Below, piece after piece: positions 36,592 to 45,887 of a stretch of DNA of 64,000 bases (positions are counted from its first letter, which is position 1; every line of letters starts with the position of its first letter). Made by a program: the position numbers and the translations under genes. This DNA comes from Actinomycetota bacterium. Its GTDB lineage: Bacteria; Actinomycetota; Actinomycetes; Propionibacteriales; Propionibacteriaceae. The stretch covers positions 1-64,000 of the forward strand of contig JAIUOT010000017.1 in the NCBI GenBank assembly GCA_020161015.1, read 5' to 3'. Below the pieces are notes generated by a model that had not been told where the DNA came from, did no database searches, and saw only the letters and a list, made by a program, of their open reading frames with translations.

Positions 36592-37173
36592 CCCACGATT
36601 ATGGCGACGCCCCGGATGCGTTTCCACGGCGCTGTGGCAATTCAGTGGCGCAAGCTCACAACGATGTAATTCAGGGACGGCGCACCGACGCCCGCCCTCG
36701 CTGCGCACCCACGGCGGTCCAGGACCGGCGAGAGCACCGCGGTCGGCTCCCGGAATTCATCGTCCGGGCGTGGACGGACCCGCAGTGCCGACGGTGACAT
36801 GCCTAGTGGGGGCCCGAAAAGGGAAGGAGCCCGCCACGAACCGGAGTTCTGCGGGCACTGCCGGGGGGCAGCCAGTCCGGCTCGGGGGGAACCGGATCTG
36901 TAAGGCGGGGGCTCGGGGGGAACCGCTCGCCACGACCTGAACTTTACCGCAGCCCGCCGCTGCAATTGCAAGCGGTTCCCAAAGATTTCCGGCGACATTT
37001 TTCCGGTCCCCCGGAAAGGGGACAACCCCTAGTCACGGCAGCAGGATCAAAGGCCGGTCACCCGTGGAGGGGACATTTTCCGGAAATGCAGCCGTGAAAT
37101 GCCCCGAAATGTCACCCGGTCAGGTGACAGCGCCCGCGCCGGGGGCGGGGGTGGTGGCGTAGAGTGGCTCCTC
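36592..37173. other. 582-bp intergenic region with direct and inverted repeats
   Basis: No convincing gene is present; the region is less GC-rich than its surroundings. It holds a 16-bp direct repeat GGCTCGGGGGGAACCG at 36879-36894 and 36910-36925, a hairpin TTTCCGG-TCCC-CCGGAAA (37000-37017), a palindrome TTTCCGGAAA (37077-37086), and a stem GTCACC/GGTGAC (37111-37116 and 37123-37128) shortly before prfB. Its first bases contain the nucleotidyltransferase promoter. Confidence 0.6.
37160..37165 (+). promoter_or_regulatory. -10 element TAGAGT of a probable leaderless prfB promoter
   Basis: TAGAGT is followed by eight bases and the GTG start at 37174. No Shine-Dalgarno sequence is present, so the transcript likely begins at the start codon. 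Confidence 0.5.
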
Positions 37174-38283
37174 GTGACTGCCGCTGACCTCCAGGCCGAC
37201 CTGGCCGTCCTCGACCGCACGTTGACCTCGATCGAGGCGGTGATCGACCCCACCGCCAAGCGTGCGCAGATCGCCGACCTCCAGGAGCAGGTTGCCGCCC
37301 CCGACCTGTGGGACGACCAGGAGAACGCACAGCGGGTGACCTCCTCGCTCTCCCGGCTCCAGGCCGAGGTGGACCGTGTGGTCGCGCTCCGCGGGCGCGT
37401 GGACGACCTCGGCGTGCTGATCGAGCTCTCCGTCGAGGAGGACGACCCGGCGACGCTGGCCGAGGCGCAGCGGGAGTACAAGGCGCTGGCCGCCGACATC
37501 GAGGCCCTCGAGGTCCGCACGTTGCTGTCCGGGGAGTACGACCAGCGGGACGCCCTGGTCACGATCCGCTCGGAGGCCGGCGGGGTGGACGCGGCCGACT
37601 TCGCGGCCATGCTGTTGCGGATGTACCTGCGCTGGGCCGAACGGCACGGCTACGCCACGGAGGTGTACGACACCTCCTACGCGGAGGAGGCCGGCATCAA
37701 GTCGGCCACCTTCACGGTCAAGGAGCCCTTCGCCTACGGCATGCTCTCCGTCGAGCAGGGGACGCACCGGCTGGTCCGCATCAGCCCCTTCGACAACCAG
37801 GGACGCCGCCAGACGTCCTTCGCCGGCGTCGACGTGCTCCCGGTCACCGAGGAGACCGACCACATCGACATCCCGGAGGCCGACATCCGGGTGGACGTGT
37901 TCCGCTCGTCCGGCCCCGGCGGCCAGAGCGTGAACACCACCGACTCGGCCGTCCGGATCACCCACCTGCCGACCGGTCTGGTGGTGTCCTGCCAGAACGA
38001 GAAGTCCCAGCTGCAGAACAAGGCCGCCGCGCTGCGCGTCCTCCAGTCGCGGCTGCTGGAACGCGCCCGTGCCGAGAAGGAGGCCGAGATGCGCGAGCTC
38101 AAGGGGGAGGGCGGCAACTCCTGGGGGTCGCAGATGCGGTCCTACGTCCTGCACCCCTACCAGATGGTGAAGGACCTGCGCACCGACTTCGAGGTGGGCA
38201 ACCCCGACGCGGTCTTCGACGGCGACATCGACGGCTTCCTGGACGCGGGCGTCCGCTGGCGCCGTCAGCAGGGCGAACGCTGA
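37174..38283 (+). CDS. prfB: Peptide chain release factor 2
   Basis: A 369-residue class I release factor: the stop-codon recognition motif SPF in [15 protein letters not shown] (RF2 type, reading UGA and UAA) and the catalytic GGQ in [24 protein letters not shown]. The gene is uninterrupted; the internal programmed frameshift seen in E. coli prfB is absent. GTG 37174 fits the leaderless promoter and the family's start; the frame is open further upstream but that part is glycine-rich and not conserved. It begins the prfB-ftsE-ftsX-smpB block. Confidence 0.96.
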   Translation: MTAADLQADLAVLDRTLTSIEAVIDPTAKRAQIADLQEQVAAPDLWDDQENAQRVTSSLSRLQAEVDRVVALRGRVDDLGVLIELSVEEDDPATLAEAQREYKALAADIEALEVRTLLSGEYDQRDALVTIRSEAGGVDAADFAAMLLRMYLRWAERHGYATEVYDTSYAEEAGIKSATFTVKEPFAYGMLSVEQGTHRLVRISPFDNQGRRQTSFAGVDVLPVTEETDHIDIPEADIRVDVFRSSGPGGQSVNTTDSAVRITHLPTGLVVSCQNEKSQLQNKAAALRVLQSRLLERARAEKEAEMRELKGEGGNSWGSQMRSYVLHPYQMVKDLRTDFEVGNPDAVFDGDIDGFLDAGVRWRRQQGER

Positions 38284-38395
38284 CCATGCGGGCAACCCTG
38301 ACGGGCGTCGTGGGGTCGTCGCATACACTGCCCGGTGGCCGGCCTCGCCTCACCTCGAGGGAACGTCCCCATCGCCTACCCGGTCGAGCAACCTC

Positions 38396-39082
38396 GTGAT
38401 CAGATTCGAAGACGTCACCAAGACCTACGACGGCCAGACGCGCCCGGCCCTCCGTAGCGTGACCGTGGAGATCGCCAAGGGAGAGTTCGCCTTCCTCGTC
38501 GGCCAGTCCGGCTCGGGCAAGTCGACCTTCCTGCGGCTCATCCTGCGCGAGTACCTGCCCACCAGCGGCCACATCCACGTGGCCGGCAAGGACCTCAGCC
38601 GGCTGCACAGCTGGAAGGTGCCCGCGCTGCGCCGCCAGATCGGCACCGTCTTCCAGGACTTCCGGCTGCTCCCGGGCAAGACCGTGAACGAGAACGTCGG
38701 CTTCGCGATGCAGGTGATCGGCAAGCCCGCCTCCCTCATCCGCACGGTCGTCCCGGAGACCCTCGAACTCGTCGGGCTGGAGGGCAAGGGCGACCGGCTC
38801 CCCGAGGAGCTGTCCGGCGGAGAGCAGCAGCGCGTGGCCATCGCCCGCGCGTTCGTCAACCGTCCGGCGATCCTGATCGCGGACGAACCCACCGGCAACC
38901 TCGACCCGAACACCAGCATCGGGATCATGAAGCTGCTCGACCGGATCAACAAGTCCGACACGACCGTGATCATGGCCACCCACGACGCGAACATCGTCGA
39001 CCAGATGCGCAAGCGGGTCATCGAACTGGCCAACGGGGAGGTCGTGCGTGACCAGAGCAAGGGTGTGTATGGCTACCAGTGA
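38396..39082 (+). CDS. ftsE: Cell division ATP-binding protein FtsE
   Basis: A 228-residue ABC ATPase: Walker [11 protein letters not shown]-loop FQDF, signature [15 protein letters not shown], Walker [14 protein letters not shown] and H-loop ATHD. FtsE pairs with FtsX at the division site and, by conformational change, activates a periplasmic or extracellular peptidoglycan hydrolase. GTG 38396 starts [11 protein letters not shown]. It is followed by ftsX after 27 nt and an M23 peptidase gene, the expected partners. Confidence 0.95.
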   Translation: MIRFEDVTKTYDGQTRPALRSVTVEIAKGEFAFLVGQSGSGKSTFLRLILREYLPTSGHIHVAGKDLSRLHSWKVPALRRQIGTVFQDFRLLPGKTVNENVGFAMQVIGKPASLIRTVVPETLELVGLEGKGDRLPEELSGGEQQRVAIARAFVNRPAILIADEPTGNLDPNTSIGIMKLLDRINKSDTTVIMATHDANIVDQMRKRVIELANGEVVRDQSKGVYGYQ

Positions 39083-39109
39083 TCCGCGTCCGGCACGGAA
39101 GGCCGTCCG

Positions 39110-40015
39110 ATGAGGCACACGCTCAGCGAGACCTGGTCCGGCCTGCGCCGCAACGCGTCCATGACCCTGGCCGTGGTGGTCACCATGTGGGTGTCCCTGA
39201 CCCTGTTCGGCGCGGGGCTCCTCGTGGCGCAGCAGGTGGAGCGGCTGAAGGACGACTGGTACGACAAGGTGGAGATCAGCGTCTTCCTCTGCGTCGCCGA
39301 CTCCCGGGGCGGCAACTGCGTCCCCGGCGAGCCCGCCACGGACGCCCAGCGCGCCACCGTCGAGGAGACCCTCCGCAGCAACCCCGAGGTCGCCGAGGTC
39401 TTCTACGAGACCCGTGAGCAGGCCTACCAGCAGTTCCGTGAGTACTACGCGAACAACGACCCGATCCTGAAGTCGACGACCGTCGACATGATGCAGGACT
39501 CCTTCCGGGTGAAGCTGAAGAACCCGCAGGAGTACCAGGGCGTCATCTCCGCCGTCAGCGGCCTGCCCGGCGTCCAGCAGGTGCAGGACCTTCGGAAGTT
39601 CCTCGACCCGATGTTCGCCTGGCTCAACCTCGCCCGCTGGGCGACCGTCGGCCTCAGCGGGCTGCTGCTGCTGGCGGCGGCGCTGCAGATCGGCAACACG
39701 ATCCGGCTGGCGGCCTACTCGCGGCGCAGGGAGATCGGCATCATGCGGCTGGTCGGCGCCTCGAACTGGTACATCATGCTGCCGTTCCTGCTGGAGTCGC
39801 TGATCGCCGCGGTCGGCGGCGCGCTGCTGGCCTGCGCCACGCTGGCGGCCGTCGAGCAGTTCGTGATCGTCGGTCGGGCCGCCGTGGAGATCCCGACCGT
39901 CCGCTGGGTCGACTGGGGCAATGTCGGGTGGGTGATGGCGAGCCTCGCCGTCGTTGCCGTCGCGCTCTCTATCATTCCTACATTGATCGCGACCCGGAGG
40001 TTCCTCCGGGTCTGA
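39110..40015 (+). CDS. ftsX: Cell division protein FtsX
   Basis: A 301-residue membrane protein with four membrane segments: one near residues 20-42, and three in the last 130 residues (WATVGLSGLLLLAAALQIGNTI and two more). A large extracellular loop of about 120 residues follows the first helix and contains a cysteine pair (FLCVADSRGGNCV), as in mycobacterial FtsX; this loop contacts the hydrolase partner. RREIGIMRLVGASNWYIMLPFLLE is the FtsX/MacB cytosolic motif. Confidence 0.95.
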   Translation: MRHTLSETWSGLRRNASMTLAVVVTMWVSLTLFGAGLLVAQQVERLKDDWYDKVEISVFLCVADSRGGNCVPGEPATDAQRATVEETLRSNPEVAEVFYETREQAYQQFREYYANNDPILKSTTVDMMQDSFRVKLKNPQEYQGVISAVSGLPGVQQVQDLRKFLDPMFAWLNLARWATVGLSGLLLLAAALQIGNTIRLAAYSRRREIGIMRLVGASNWYIMLPFLLESLIAAVGGALLACATLAAVEQFVIVGRAAVEIPTVRWVDWGNVGWVMASLAVVAVALSIIPTLIATRRFLRV

Positions 40016-40028
40016 GCAGGAAAACCGA

Positions 40029-41309
40029 TTGGGGCAACTCGTGCTGGTGTCTTCCCCCACCGCACGCGGAACCCGGGGTAGCCGCCTCGGCCCGTTCGTG
40101 CATGTGGCCAGAGCCGTGCTTGTGCCTGCGTTGCTGCTGGGGCTCGTCGTCAGTGCCAGTCCGGCCGCCTCCGCGGGTGGCCTGACCGACGCGCGCGACA
40201 AGGTCCGCAAGGCGCTCGTGCAGGCGAAGAAGGACGTGGCCTCGGACAAGGAGGCCGTCGCGTCGGCGGAGGACCGGCTGTCGGCGTCCGAGTCCTCGCT
40301 GGACAAGGCCCGCTCCGAGCTCGCGTACGTCACCAGGAAGCTCGCGGCGGCGAAGAAGCAGGACGCCGCCATCGCCGCCGACCTCGCCGCGGCGGAGGAG
40401 GCGTTCGACGAGGCGTCCGCCGCCGTGCTGGCCGCCCAGGCCCGGGTGGACGACCAGCGTGCGCTCGTCGGGCAGGTCGTCCGCACGACCTACCAGCAGC
40501 GCACCGACCTGCAGGGCCTCGGGCTCGTGCTCGGCGCCGAGTCGGCGACCGAACTGGCGCAGCGGGTGCAGTGGTCGACGACGCTGTTCGACAGCACCAC
40601 CGGCCAGCTCGACCGGCTCAAGGAACTGCAGGCCGGCCTCGAGTCCGCCCGCGCCGGACGGGCGAAAGCCGAATCCGCCCTCGGCGAGCGGCGCCGGGCG
40701 AGCGCCGCGCACGTGGCGGAGGTGAAGGAGCTCGCGGCGGAGGCGGCCAGGCGCAAGGCCGACCTCGCGAAGCTGGTGGCGGCGAACCGGGCACTCAAGG
40801 CGAAGGCCCAGGACGAGCTGGAGTCCAGCCGGAAGCAGTACCAGGCGCTGGAGAAGGAGGAGGCGCGGATCACCGCCAGGCTGCGCGGCGACAGCTACGA
40901 CATCGTGAACACGGGTGGCTTCATCCGTCCCGTCAACGCCCCGAACGGCTCGCCGTTCGGCATGCGCTACCACCCGATCCTGCACTACTGGCGGATGCAC
41001 TGGGGTACCGACTTCGGTGCCGCCTGCGGGGCACCGATCCGCGCGATGGCCGACGGCAAGGTGATCTCCGCCGGCTGGACGACCTACGGCTTCGGCAACT
41101 ACACGATCATCAGCTACGGGCGGATGTTCGGCGCGCAGCTGGCCAGCGGCTACGCCCATCAGTCGAAGGTGCTGGTGCACGCGGGCCAGAAGGTGAAGCA
41201 GGGCCAGGTCGTCGGCTACGTCGGCACGACCGGCCTCAGCACCGGGTGCCACCTGCATCTGCAGATCTACCGCAACGGCGTGCGCGTGAATCCGATGCGC
41301 TACCTGTAG
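40029..41309 (+). CDS. M23 peptidoglycan hydrolase with coiled coil, FtsEX partner (RipC/EnvC-like)
   Basis: A 426-residue exported protein: hydrophobic signal (about 25-50, ending ASPAASAGG), a coiled-coil region of about 230 residues rich in Ala/Lys/Glu, and a C-terminal LytM/M23 domain. In the M23 domain the zinc ligands are HWGTDF (His and Asp) and HLHLQI (His), with [15 protein letters not shown] before. Coiled coil plus hydrolase next to ftsEX is the arrangement of RipC, EnvC or PcsB-type enzymes activated by FtsEX. The start is uncertain: TTG 40029 has AGGAAA upstream, GTG 40041 is an alternative. Confidence 0.9.
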   Translation: MGQLVLVSSPTARGTRGSRLGPFVHVARAVLVPALLLGLVVSASPAASAGGLTDARDKVRKALVQAKKDVASDKEAVASAEDRLSASESSLDKARSELAYVTRKLAAAKKQDAAIAADLAAAEEAFDEASAAVLAAQARVDDQRALVGQVVRTTYQQRTDLQGLGLVLGAESATELAQRVQWSTTLFDSTTGQLDRLKELQAGLESARAGRAKAESALGERRRASAAHVAEVKELAAEAARRKADLAKLVAANRALKAKAQDELESSRKQYQALEKEEARITARLRGDSYDIVNTGGFIRPVNAPNGSPFGMRYHPILHYWRMHWGTDFGAACGAPIRAMADGKVISAGWTTYGFGNYTIISYGRMFGAQLASGYAHQSKVLVHAGQKVKQGQVVGYVGTTGLSTGCHLHLQIYRNGVRVNPMRYL

Positions 41310-41375
41310 CATCCTCGTCGCGAACGCTTGCACCAAGGATCTCGCGGCTCCCGACCCCTCAGCCGCGACACCCCC

Positions 41376-41416
41376 AGCCCGGCCCGTCGTCCCCCCGGCG
41401 ACGGGCTGGGCTGTTA
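41376..41416 (+). terminator. Rho-independent terminator after the ftsEX-M23 transcript
   Basis: Arms AGCCC-GG-CCCGTCG (41376-41389) and CGACGGG-CT-GGGCT (41399-41412) form a strong stem with a small symmetric internal loop, followed by GTTAGTT. It separates the M23 gene from smpB, which has its own TAGGGT -10-like element at 41448-41453. Confidence 0.7.
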
Positions 41417-41484
41417 GTTGGGGAGGGCCGCTGTCCGGCCCGCTTGGTAGGGTTGGCGGACGGACGCGAGGGGGAGGAGCCACG

Positions 41485-41961
41485 ATGCCGCGACCACAGG
41501 GCAGGGTGCTGGTGGCCCAGAACCGCAAGGCCCACCACGACTACCACCTGCACGAGCGCTTCGAGGCGGGCATGGTGCTGACCGGCACCGAGGTCAAGTC
41601 GCTGCGGGCGGGGCGGGCCTCGCTGGTCGACGCCTTCGCCACCGTCGACGACGGAGAGGTGTGGCTGCGCAACGCGCACATCCCCGAGTACGCGTTCGGC
41701 ACCTGGAAGAACCACGCCACCCGGCGCAACCGCAAGCTCCTGCTCCACCGCAAGGAGATCGCCAAGCTCGACCGCGAGACGGCGTCGAGCGGCCGCACGA
41801 TCGTCCCGCTGGCGATCTACTTCTCCGACGGCTACGCCAAGGTGGAGCTCGCCATCGCGACCGGCAAGCGCGACTGGGACAAGCGCCAGACCATCGCCGC
41901 CCGGGACGCCGACAGGGAGGCCCAGCGCGAGCTCTCCGCCCGCAACCGGGGCGAACGGTGA
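41485..41961 (+). CDS. smpB: SsrA-binding protein
   Basis: A 158-residue protein containing [66 protein letters not shown], and the C-terminal helix [22 protein letters not shown], all characteristic of SmpB. It delivers tmRNA to stalled ribosomes. The ATG at 41485 has GGGGGAGGAG upstream. The tmRNA gene itself is 2.4 kb downstream, and smpB overlaps the next gene by four bases (GTGA). Confidence 0.97.
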   Translation: MPRPQGRVLVAQNRKAHHDYHLHERFEAGMVLTGTEVKSLRAGRASLVDAFATVDDGEVWLRNAHIPEYAFGTWKNHATRRNRKLLLHRKEIAKLDRETASSGRTIVPLAIYFSDGYAKVELAIATGKRDWDKRQTIAARDADREAQRELSARNRGER

Positions 41962-43820
41962 GCGTGCGGGCGCCCGGCCGCTGGCTGGCTGCGCTCGCCG
42001 TCCTCCTGCTCACCGGCTGGATCTCACTGGGGTCCGCAGCCGTCGCGTACGCGGCGTCCGGTGACGTCTTCGACCGCTTCGACGTGGTTGCCACGGTCGA
42101 CAGCCAGGGCTTCGTGAACGTCACGGAGACGATCGTCCTTCGCTTCGGCCCCTCGTCCGGACGCCACGGCCTCGAGCGCACCCTGATCACCAGGGAGCCC
42201 GACGGCGACGAGAACGACGTGGTCTACCGGATCGACCAGGTGTCGGTGACCAGCCCCGACCCGGTCTCGACAGAGCTCGACACCAGCGAGCAGGGGAGTG
42301 GGCGCAACACCTACCTGCGCATCCGGGTGGGGTCGGCCGACCGGACGATCAGTGCGCCGACGGCCACCTACGTCCTGTCCTACCGGGTGGCCGGGCTGCT
42401 GCGCACCTCCGGCAGCTACGACGAGCTCTACTGGGACGTCACGGGCGCCTCGATGCCGACCATCGCGGAGGCCTCGGTGCGCATCGACGTGCCCGGCGGG
42501 GCACAGGCGGTGTTCTGTTCCGTGGCGATGCCCGGCGAGCGCGGCGACTGCGATTCGGCGGCGGTGACGGCGGGCTCCGGCCGGTTCGCGGCCACCATCA
42601 TCACGCCGGGCGAGGTGATGACGGTCTCGGTGAAGATCGGCCCAGGCCTCATCACCGGCAACACCCCGATCCGCGTGGAGAACGCGGACACCGAGAGCGC
42701 CCGGCTGGGCAGCTGGCTCCTCGGCGGTTCCCTGGGTGCGGCCGCGCTCGTCCCGTTCGTCGGGTGGTGGTACGTGCGGCGGCGCAGCCGTGACCTGCGC
42801 TTCGAGGGCATGCCCCCGGGCACCTTCCCGCCACCCGGCGTGGCGGCCCGGGAAGTGCCGTCCGACCCGCGCATGGAGATCCCGGTGTCCTTCGCGCCAC
42901 CGTCGGTGCCGGTCGCCGAGGCGGGGCTGCTGCTGGACGGGCAGTCGGACGTGCGCGACACCACCGCGACCCTCGTGCAGCTCGCGGTGTCGGGGGCCGT
43001 CCAGCTGCGCAGTGACGCCACCCGGCAGGTCCGCCTCGTCGACGCCTCCCGCGCTCCGGACCGTACGGCGAAGCTGCTGCTGCGCAGCTTGTTCCCCAAG
43101 GGCACCGACCAGGGTGCGCAGGTCGACCTCGGCGAGCCGGGAACGCTGTCCGAGGGGCACCGCAAGGTCACGCAGGCCGTGCAGGAGCGCTCCCGTGCGG
43201 AGGGCTGGTTCGTGCGCGCGCCGGGGGCCGGTTCGGCCCTGGCCGGTCTGGGTGGGCTGTTCTTCCCTGTCCTCGTCGGCGGGATCGTCGGGGTGGTGTT
43301 CCTCGGCCCGCTGCTGCTGATCGTCCTGCCGGTGCTGCTCGCGGTCGTGATCACCGCGCTGGTGGCGCGCTCGAAGCTGAAGCGGGGGCAGCGCAGCGCG
43401 GTCGGGCGCGCGCTCACCGACCAGGTCGAGGGGTTCCGCACCTACCTCGCGACAGCAGAGGCCGAGCAACTGCAGTTCGAGGAGGGCGAGGACATCTTCA
43501 GCAAGTACCTGCCCTGGGCCGTGGCGTTCGACCTCACCGACCGCTGGACCAGGGTGTGCCAGCGGCTGGTCGAGCTCGGGCGACTGCCCGCCACCGCGCC
43601 CGTCTGGTACTACGGGTCGACCTGGGACTTCGGCACGCTGGGCCGGCAGTTCGACGACCTCGACTCCTCCGTGGGCTCGTCGATCGCCACGCCCGCGCCC
43701 ACCTTCAGCGAGTCGGGCTTCGGCAGCAGCGGCTCCGCGTTCGACAGCGGCGGCTTCTCCAGCGGTGGCGGTGGCTTCTCCGGCGGCGGTGGAGGCGGCG
43801 GGGGCGGCGGCAGCTGGTAG
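41958..43820 (+). CDS. DUF2207 family membrane protein with glycine-rich tail
   Basis: A 620-residue protein: signal/anchor helix (about 10-33), an extracellular beta-rich DUF2207 domain (about 38-250; [37 protein letters not shown]-type strands), a membrane helix (about 255-275, [21 protein letters not shown]), a cytosolic part with [14 protein letters not shown] and [15 protein letters not shown], a helical hairpin in the membrane (about 430-465), and a tail ending in a run of ten glycines then SW. The function is unknown. Start GTG 41958 overlaps the smpB stop codon, so it is co-transcribed. Confidence 0.88.
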   Translation: MSVRAPGRWLAALAVLLLTGWISLGSAAVAYAASGDVFDRFDVVATVDSQGFVNVTETIVLRFGPSSGRHGLERTLITREPDGDENDVVYRIDQVSVTSPDPVSTELDTSEQGSGRNTYLRIRVGSADRTISAPTATYVLSYRVAGLLRTSGSYDELYWDVTGASMPTIAEASVRIDVPGGAQAVFCSVAMPGERGDCDSAAVTAGSGRFAATIITPGEVMTVSVKIGPGLITGNTPIRVENADTESARLGSWLLGGSLGAAALVPFVGWWYVRRRSRDLRFEGMPPGTFPPPGVAAREVPSDPRMEIPVSFAPPSVPVAEAGLLLDGQSDVRDTTATLVQLAVSGAVQLRSDATRQVRLVDASRAPDRTAKLLLRSLFPKGTDQGAQVDLGEPGTLSEGHRKVTQAVQERSRAEGWFVRAPGAGSALAGLGGLFFPVLVGGIVGVVFLGPLLLIVLPVLLAVVITALVARSKLKRGQRSAVGRALTDQVEGFRTYLATAEAEQLQFEEGEDIFSKYLPWAVAFDLTDRWTRVCQRLVELGRLPATAPVWYYGSTWDFGTLGRQFDDLDSSVGSSIATPAPTFSESGFGSSGSAFDSGGFSSGGGGFSGGGGGGGGGGSW

Positions 43821-43845
43821 GCGACCGCCGCCCGCAGGGGTGCGG

Positions 43846-44214
43846 CTACTTCACTCCGACGAGGTCGCAGACGAAGATCAGCGTCTCTCCGGGGGCGATC
43901 ACGCCGCCGGCTCCGCGGTCGCCGTACGCGAGGTGCGGCGGGATCACCAGGCGGCGGCGTCCACCGACCTTCATGCCGACCAGGCCGTCGTCCCAGCCGG
44001 TGATGACGCGGCGCGCGCCGAGGGGGAACACCAGCGGCTGGCCGCGGTCGTAGCTGGAGTCGAACTCCTCGCCGGAGGAGAACGCCACCCCCACGTAGTG
44101 CACGGCGACGGTCTTGCCGGGGACGGCCTCGGGGCCGATGCCCTCCTCGAGGTCGGTGATCTCCAGGTCGGCGGGAGCTGCGCCCTCGGGCGGGTCGACG
44201 AATGGCTTTTCCAT
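43846..44214 (-). CDS. FKBP-type peptidyl-prolyl isomerase
   Basis: A 122-residue single-domain FKBP without signal peptide: VAVHYVGVAFSSGEEFDSSYDRGQPLVFPLGARRVITGWDDGLVGMKVGGRRRLVIPPHLAYGDRG and GETLIFVCDLVGVK carry the residues of the active pocket (Tyr, Phe/Asp, Trp, Tyr). It speeds cis-trans isomerisation of prolyl bonds in the cytosol. Longer in-frame starts upstream lack a conserved sequence. The gene is convergent with the DUF2207 gene. Confidence 0.93.
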   Translation of the reverse strand: MEKPFVDPPEGAAPADLEITDLEEGIGPEAVPGKTVAVHYVGVAFSSGEEFDSSYDRGQPLVFPLGARRVITGWDDGLVGMKVGGRRRLVIPPHLAYGDRGAGGVIAPGETLIFVCDLVGVK

Positions 44215-44314
44215 GCCCGGCACCCTACCGCCCGCGCGAGGGCTCGCCGGCCCGCCCTCGCCCGGTCCCGCACCCCGCCCCGCGGCCGGATTCGCCCCCC
44301 GGGTCGACCGCACG

Positions 44315-44320
44315 TATACT
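44315..44320 (+). promoter_or_regulatory. -10 element TATACT of the tmRNA promoter
   Basis: TATACT lies 44 bp upstream of the mature tmRNA 5' end and is close to the consensus; TTCGCC (44291-44296) at an 18-bp spacing is a weak -35. The distance suggests a trimmed 5' leader. Confidence 0.55.
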
Positions 44321-44364
44321 GGAGTGCTGGTCGGGAGTGATCCCGTCCGGTGACAACTCAACAG

Positions 44365-44730
<366 letters not shown>

Positions 44731-44741
44731 CCTGCGATGAG

Positions 44742-44783
44742 AACGACAGCGCCTCCGTCCGATGGACGGGGGCGCTGTCGTTT
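44742..44783 (+). terminator. Rho-independent terminator of tmRNA
   Basis: Arms of 19 nt (44742-44760 and 44764-44782) with a GAT loop pair with one G-U wobble, and are followed by TTT. It lies 14 nt after the tmRNA end. Confidence 0.85.
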
Positions 44784-44869
44784 CCCAGAGGCCCTCCGCT
44801 GGACACTTCATTATAAAGAGATATAAGCTTCATGGTGGCCCGACGAGGCCATCACGCCTGGGGGGCCGC

Positions 44870-44989
44870 ATGAGAACGCACGTGTACCTGACCGGGAGCG
44901 GCCCGGACATCGCCGCCGGGGACGACCGCTTCCGGAGACTTCTTCGTTGTGCCGGTCGGCAGGTGCCCGGAGGGGCGGCCACGGCATGA
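44870..44989 (+). CDS. Small ORF (39 aa) translationally coupled to the HTH-receiver gene
   Basis: ATG 44870 with GGGGG upstream opens a 39-codon frame (MRTHVYLTGSGPDIAAGDDR to PGGAATA). Its stop TGA overlaps the start of the next gene as ATGA (44986-44989), as in coupled genes. An AT-rich promoter-like stretch (TATAAAGAGATATAAG, 44812-44827) precedes it. The peptide is soluble and basic and matches no family I know; it could be a leader peptide that sets translation of the regulator, or not translated at all. Confidence 0.4.
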   Translation: MRTHVYLTGSGPDIAAGDDRFRRLLRCAGRQVPGGAATA

Positions 44990-45564
44990 GCGCGCTGAGG
45001 TTGTCCACGCCCGAGCTCGTCGCGCGGATCCGCGCCGCCAACGGCGACACCCAGGAAGGCCTCGCGCGCCGCCTCGGCGTGTCGTTCCCCACCGTGAACG
45101 CGTGGGAGCGCGGCCGGAGCGAGGCGAAGCCCGTGCACCGGGAGGCTCTGGAGGAGCTGGCCGGTTCGCTGCGGATCCGCCAGGGGCTCGTCGTGTTGGT
45201 GATCGACGACGACCCGGTGACCGTGGAGCTCGTGCGCGCCGCGGCCACCGACGTCGACGCCTCCGTCACGGTCGAGGGGGCGCTCGGCGGCTGGGAGGGC
45301 CTGGTCAAGTGCGGGGCCGTGCAACCGGCCCTGTTGTTCCTCGACGTGATGATGCCCGGCATCGACGGGCTGGAGGTCGCCCGTCGCCTGCCCTCGATCG
45401 AGGGGCTGGCGGGCCTGCGGATCGTCTTCGTGACCTCTTCGCGGAATCCCGACGTGCTGGCCAGGGCTGCGGCGCTCGGCACGGAGGTCCTGCCCAAGCC
45501 CCTCGAACTCGACGAACTCGCCCGGGTGATGGGCGAAGCCCTCGAGCCGGCGTCCCCGCGCTGA
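44986..45564 (+). CDS. HTH (XRE-like)-receiver domain response regulator
   Basis: A 192-residue protein with domains in reverse of the common order: a helix-turn-helix (about 5-62; NGDTQEGLARRLGVSFPTVNAWERGRSEAKPVHREALEELAG, the Cro/Xre or plant-style 'VNAWERG' type) followed by a CheY-like receiver (about 68-190). The receiver has the acidic pair in VIDDDP, phospho-acceptor D120 in LFLDVMMPGIDG, the Ser/Thr in FVTSS and Lys in LPKPLEL, so it should be phosphorylatable. A receiver after a DNA-binding domain suggests phosphorylation-controlled DNA binding. A sensor-less histidine kinase lies 320 nt downstream on the same strand and is the probable partner. Confidence 0.85.
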   Translation: MSALRLSTPELVARIRAANGDTQEGLARRLGVSFPTVNAWERGRSEAKPVHREALEELAGSLRIRQGLVVLVIDDDPVTVELVRAAATDVDASVTVEGALGGWEGLVKCGAVQPALLFLDVMMPGIDGLEVARRLPSIEGLAGLRIVFVTSSRNPDVLARAAALGTEVLPKPLELDELARVMGEALEPASPR

Positions 45565-45887
45565 CCCCGGCCGAGGGGGCAATCCCGCCGGTAACGGCCG
45601 GAGCGGGGAGCTGTGGTGAAATGCTCCAATTGCCCGCAACGGGCGTCGGTAAGGACGTCCTCGAATGGGTGACAATGTCCCCGTCCGGGTGACTACCTGT
45701 GCGGGTGACAAGGGGCGATGCGTGATTAACCGCAATCAACGCGCCCGGCCACCAGCCCGATGAAAGTTCATCATTCGCTCCTGTCGGCGGCCCTTTCGTT
45801 GTTACTGTCCAGGTGTCGTCGCGGGGCACCGGGGCGACACGCCCAGGCATGACATCCGACGAAGCAGGCAGGAAAGGCACACCGAAA
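45565..45887. promoter_or_regulatory. 323-bp regulatory interval with triple direct repeat and palindrome
   Basis: Between the HTH-receiver gene and the histidine kinase gene are three GGGTGAC direct repeats (45667-45673, 45687-45693, 45703-45709) spaced 20 and 16 bp, and a perfect palindrome GATGAA-AG-TTCATC (45759-45772) about 30 bp upstream of a TACTGT -10-like element (45803-45808). I see no coding region or known RNA element. These are candidate binding sites for the neighbouring regulator. Confidence 0.45.

Noticed and set aside
36642-37025. 127-codon minus-strand frame in the intergenic region before prfB
   Set aside because: No ribosome binding site, Pro/Arg-rich with no pattern of a folded protein, and it crosses repeat elements.
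45565-45887. Riboswitch before the soluble kinase gene
   Set aside because: No recognisable aptamer core; the region is better described as promoter with repeats.
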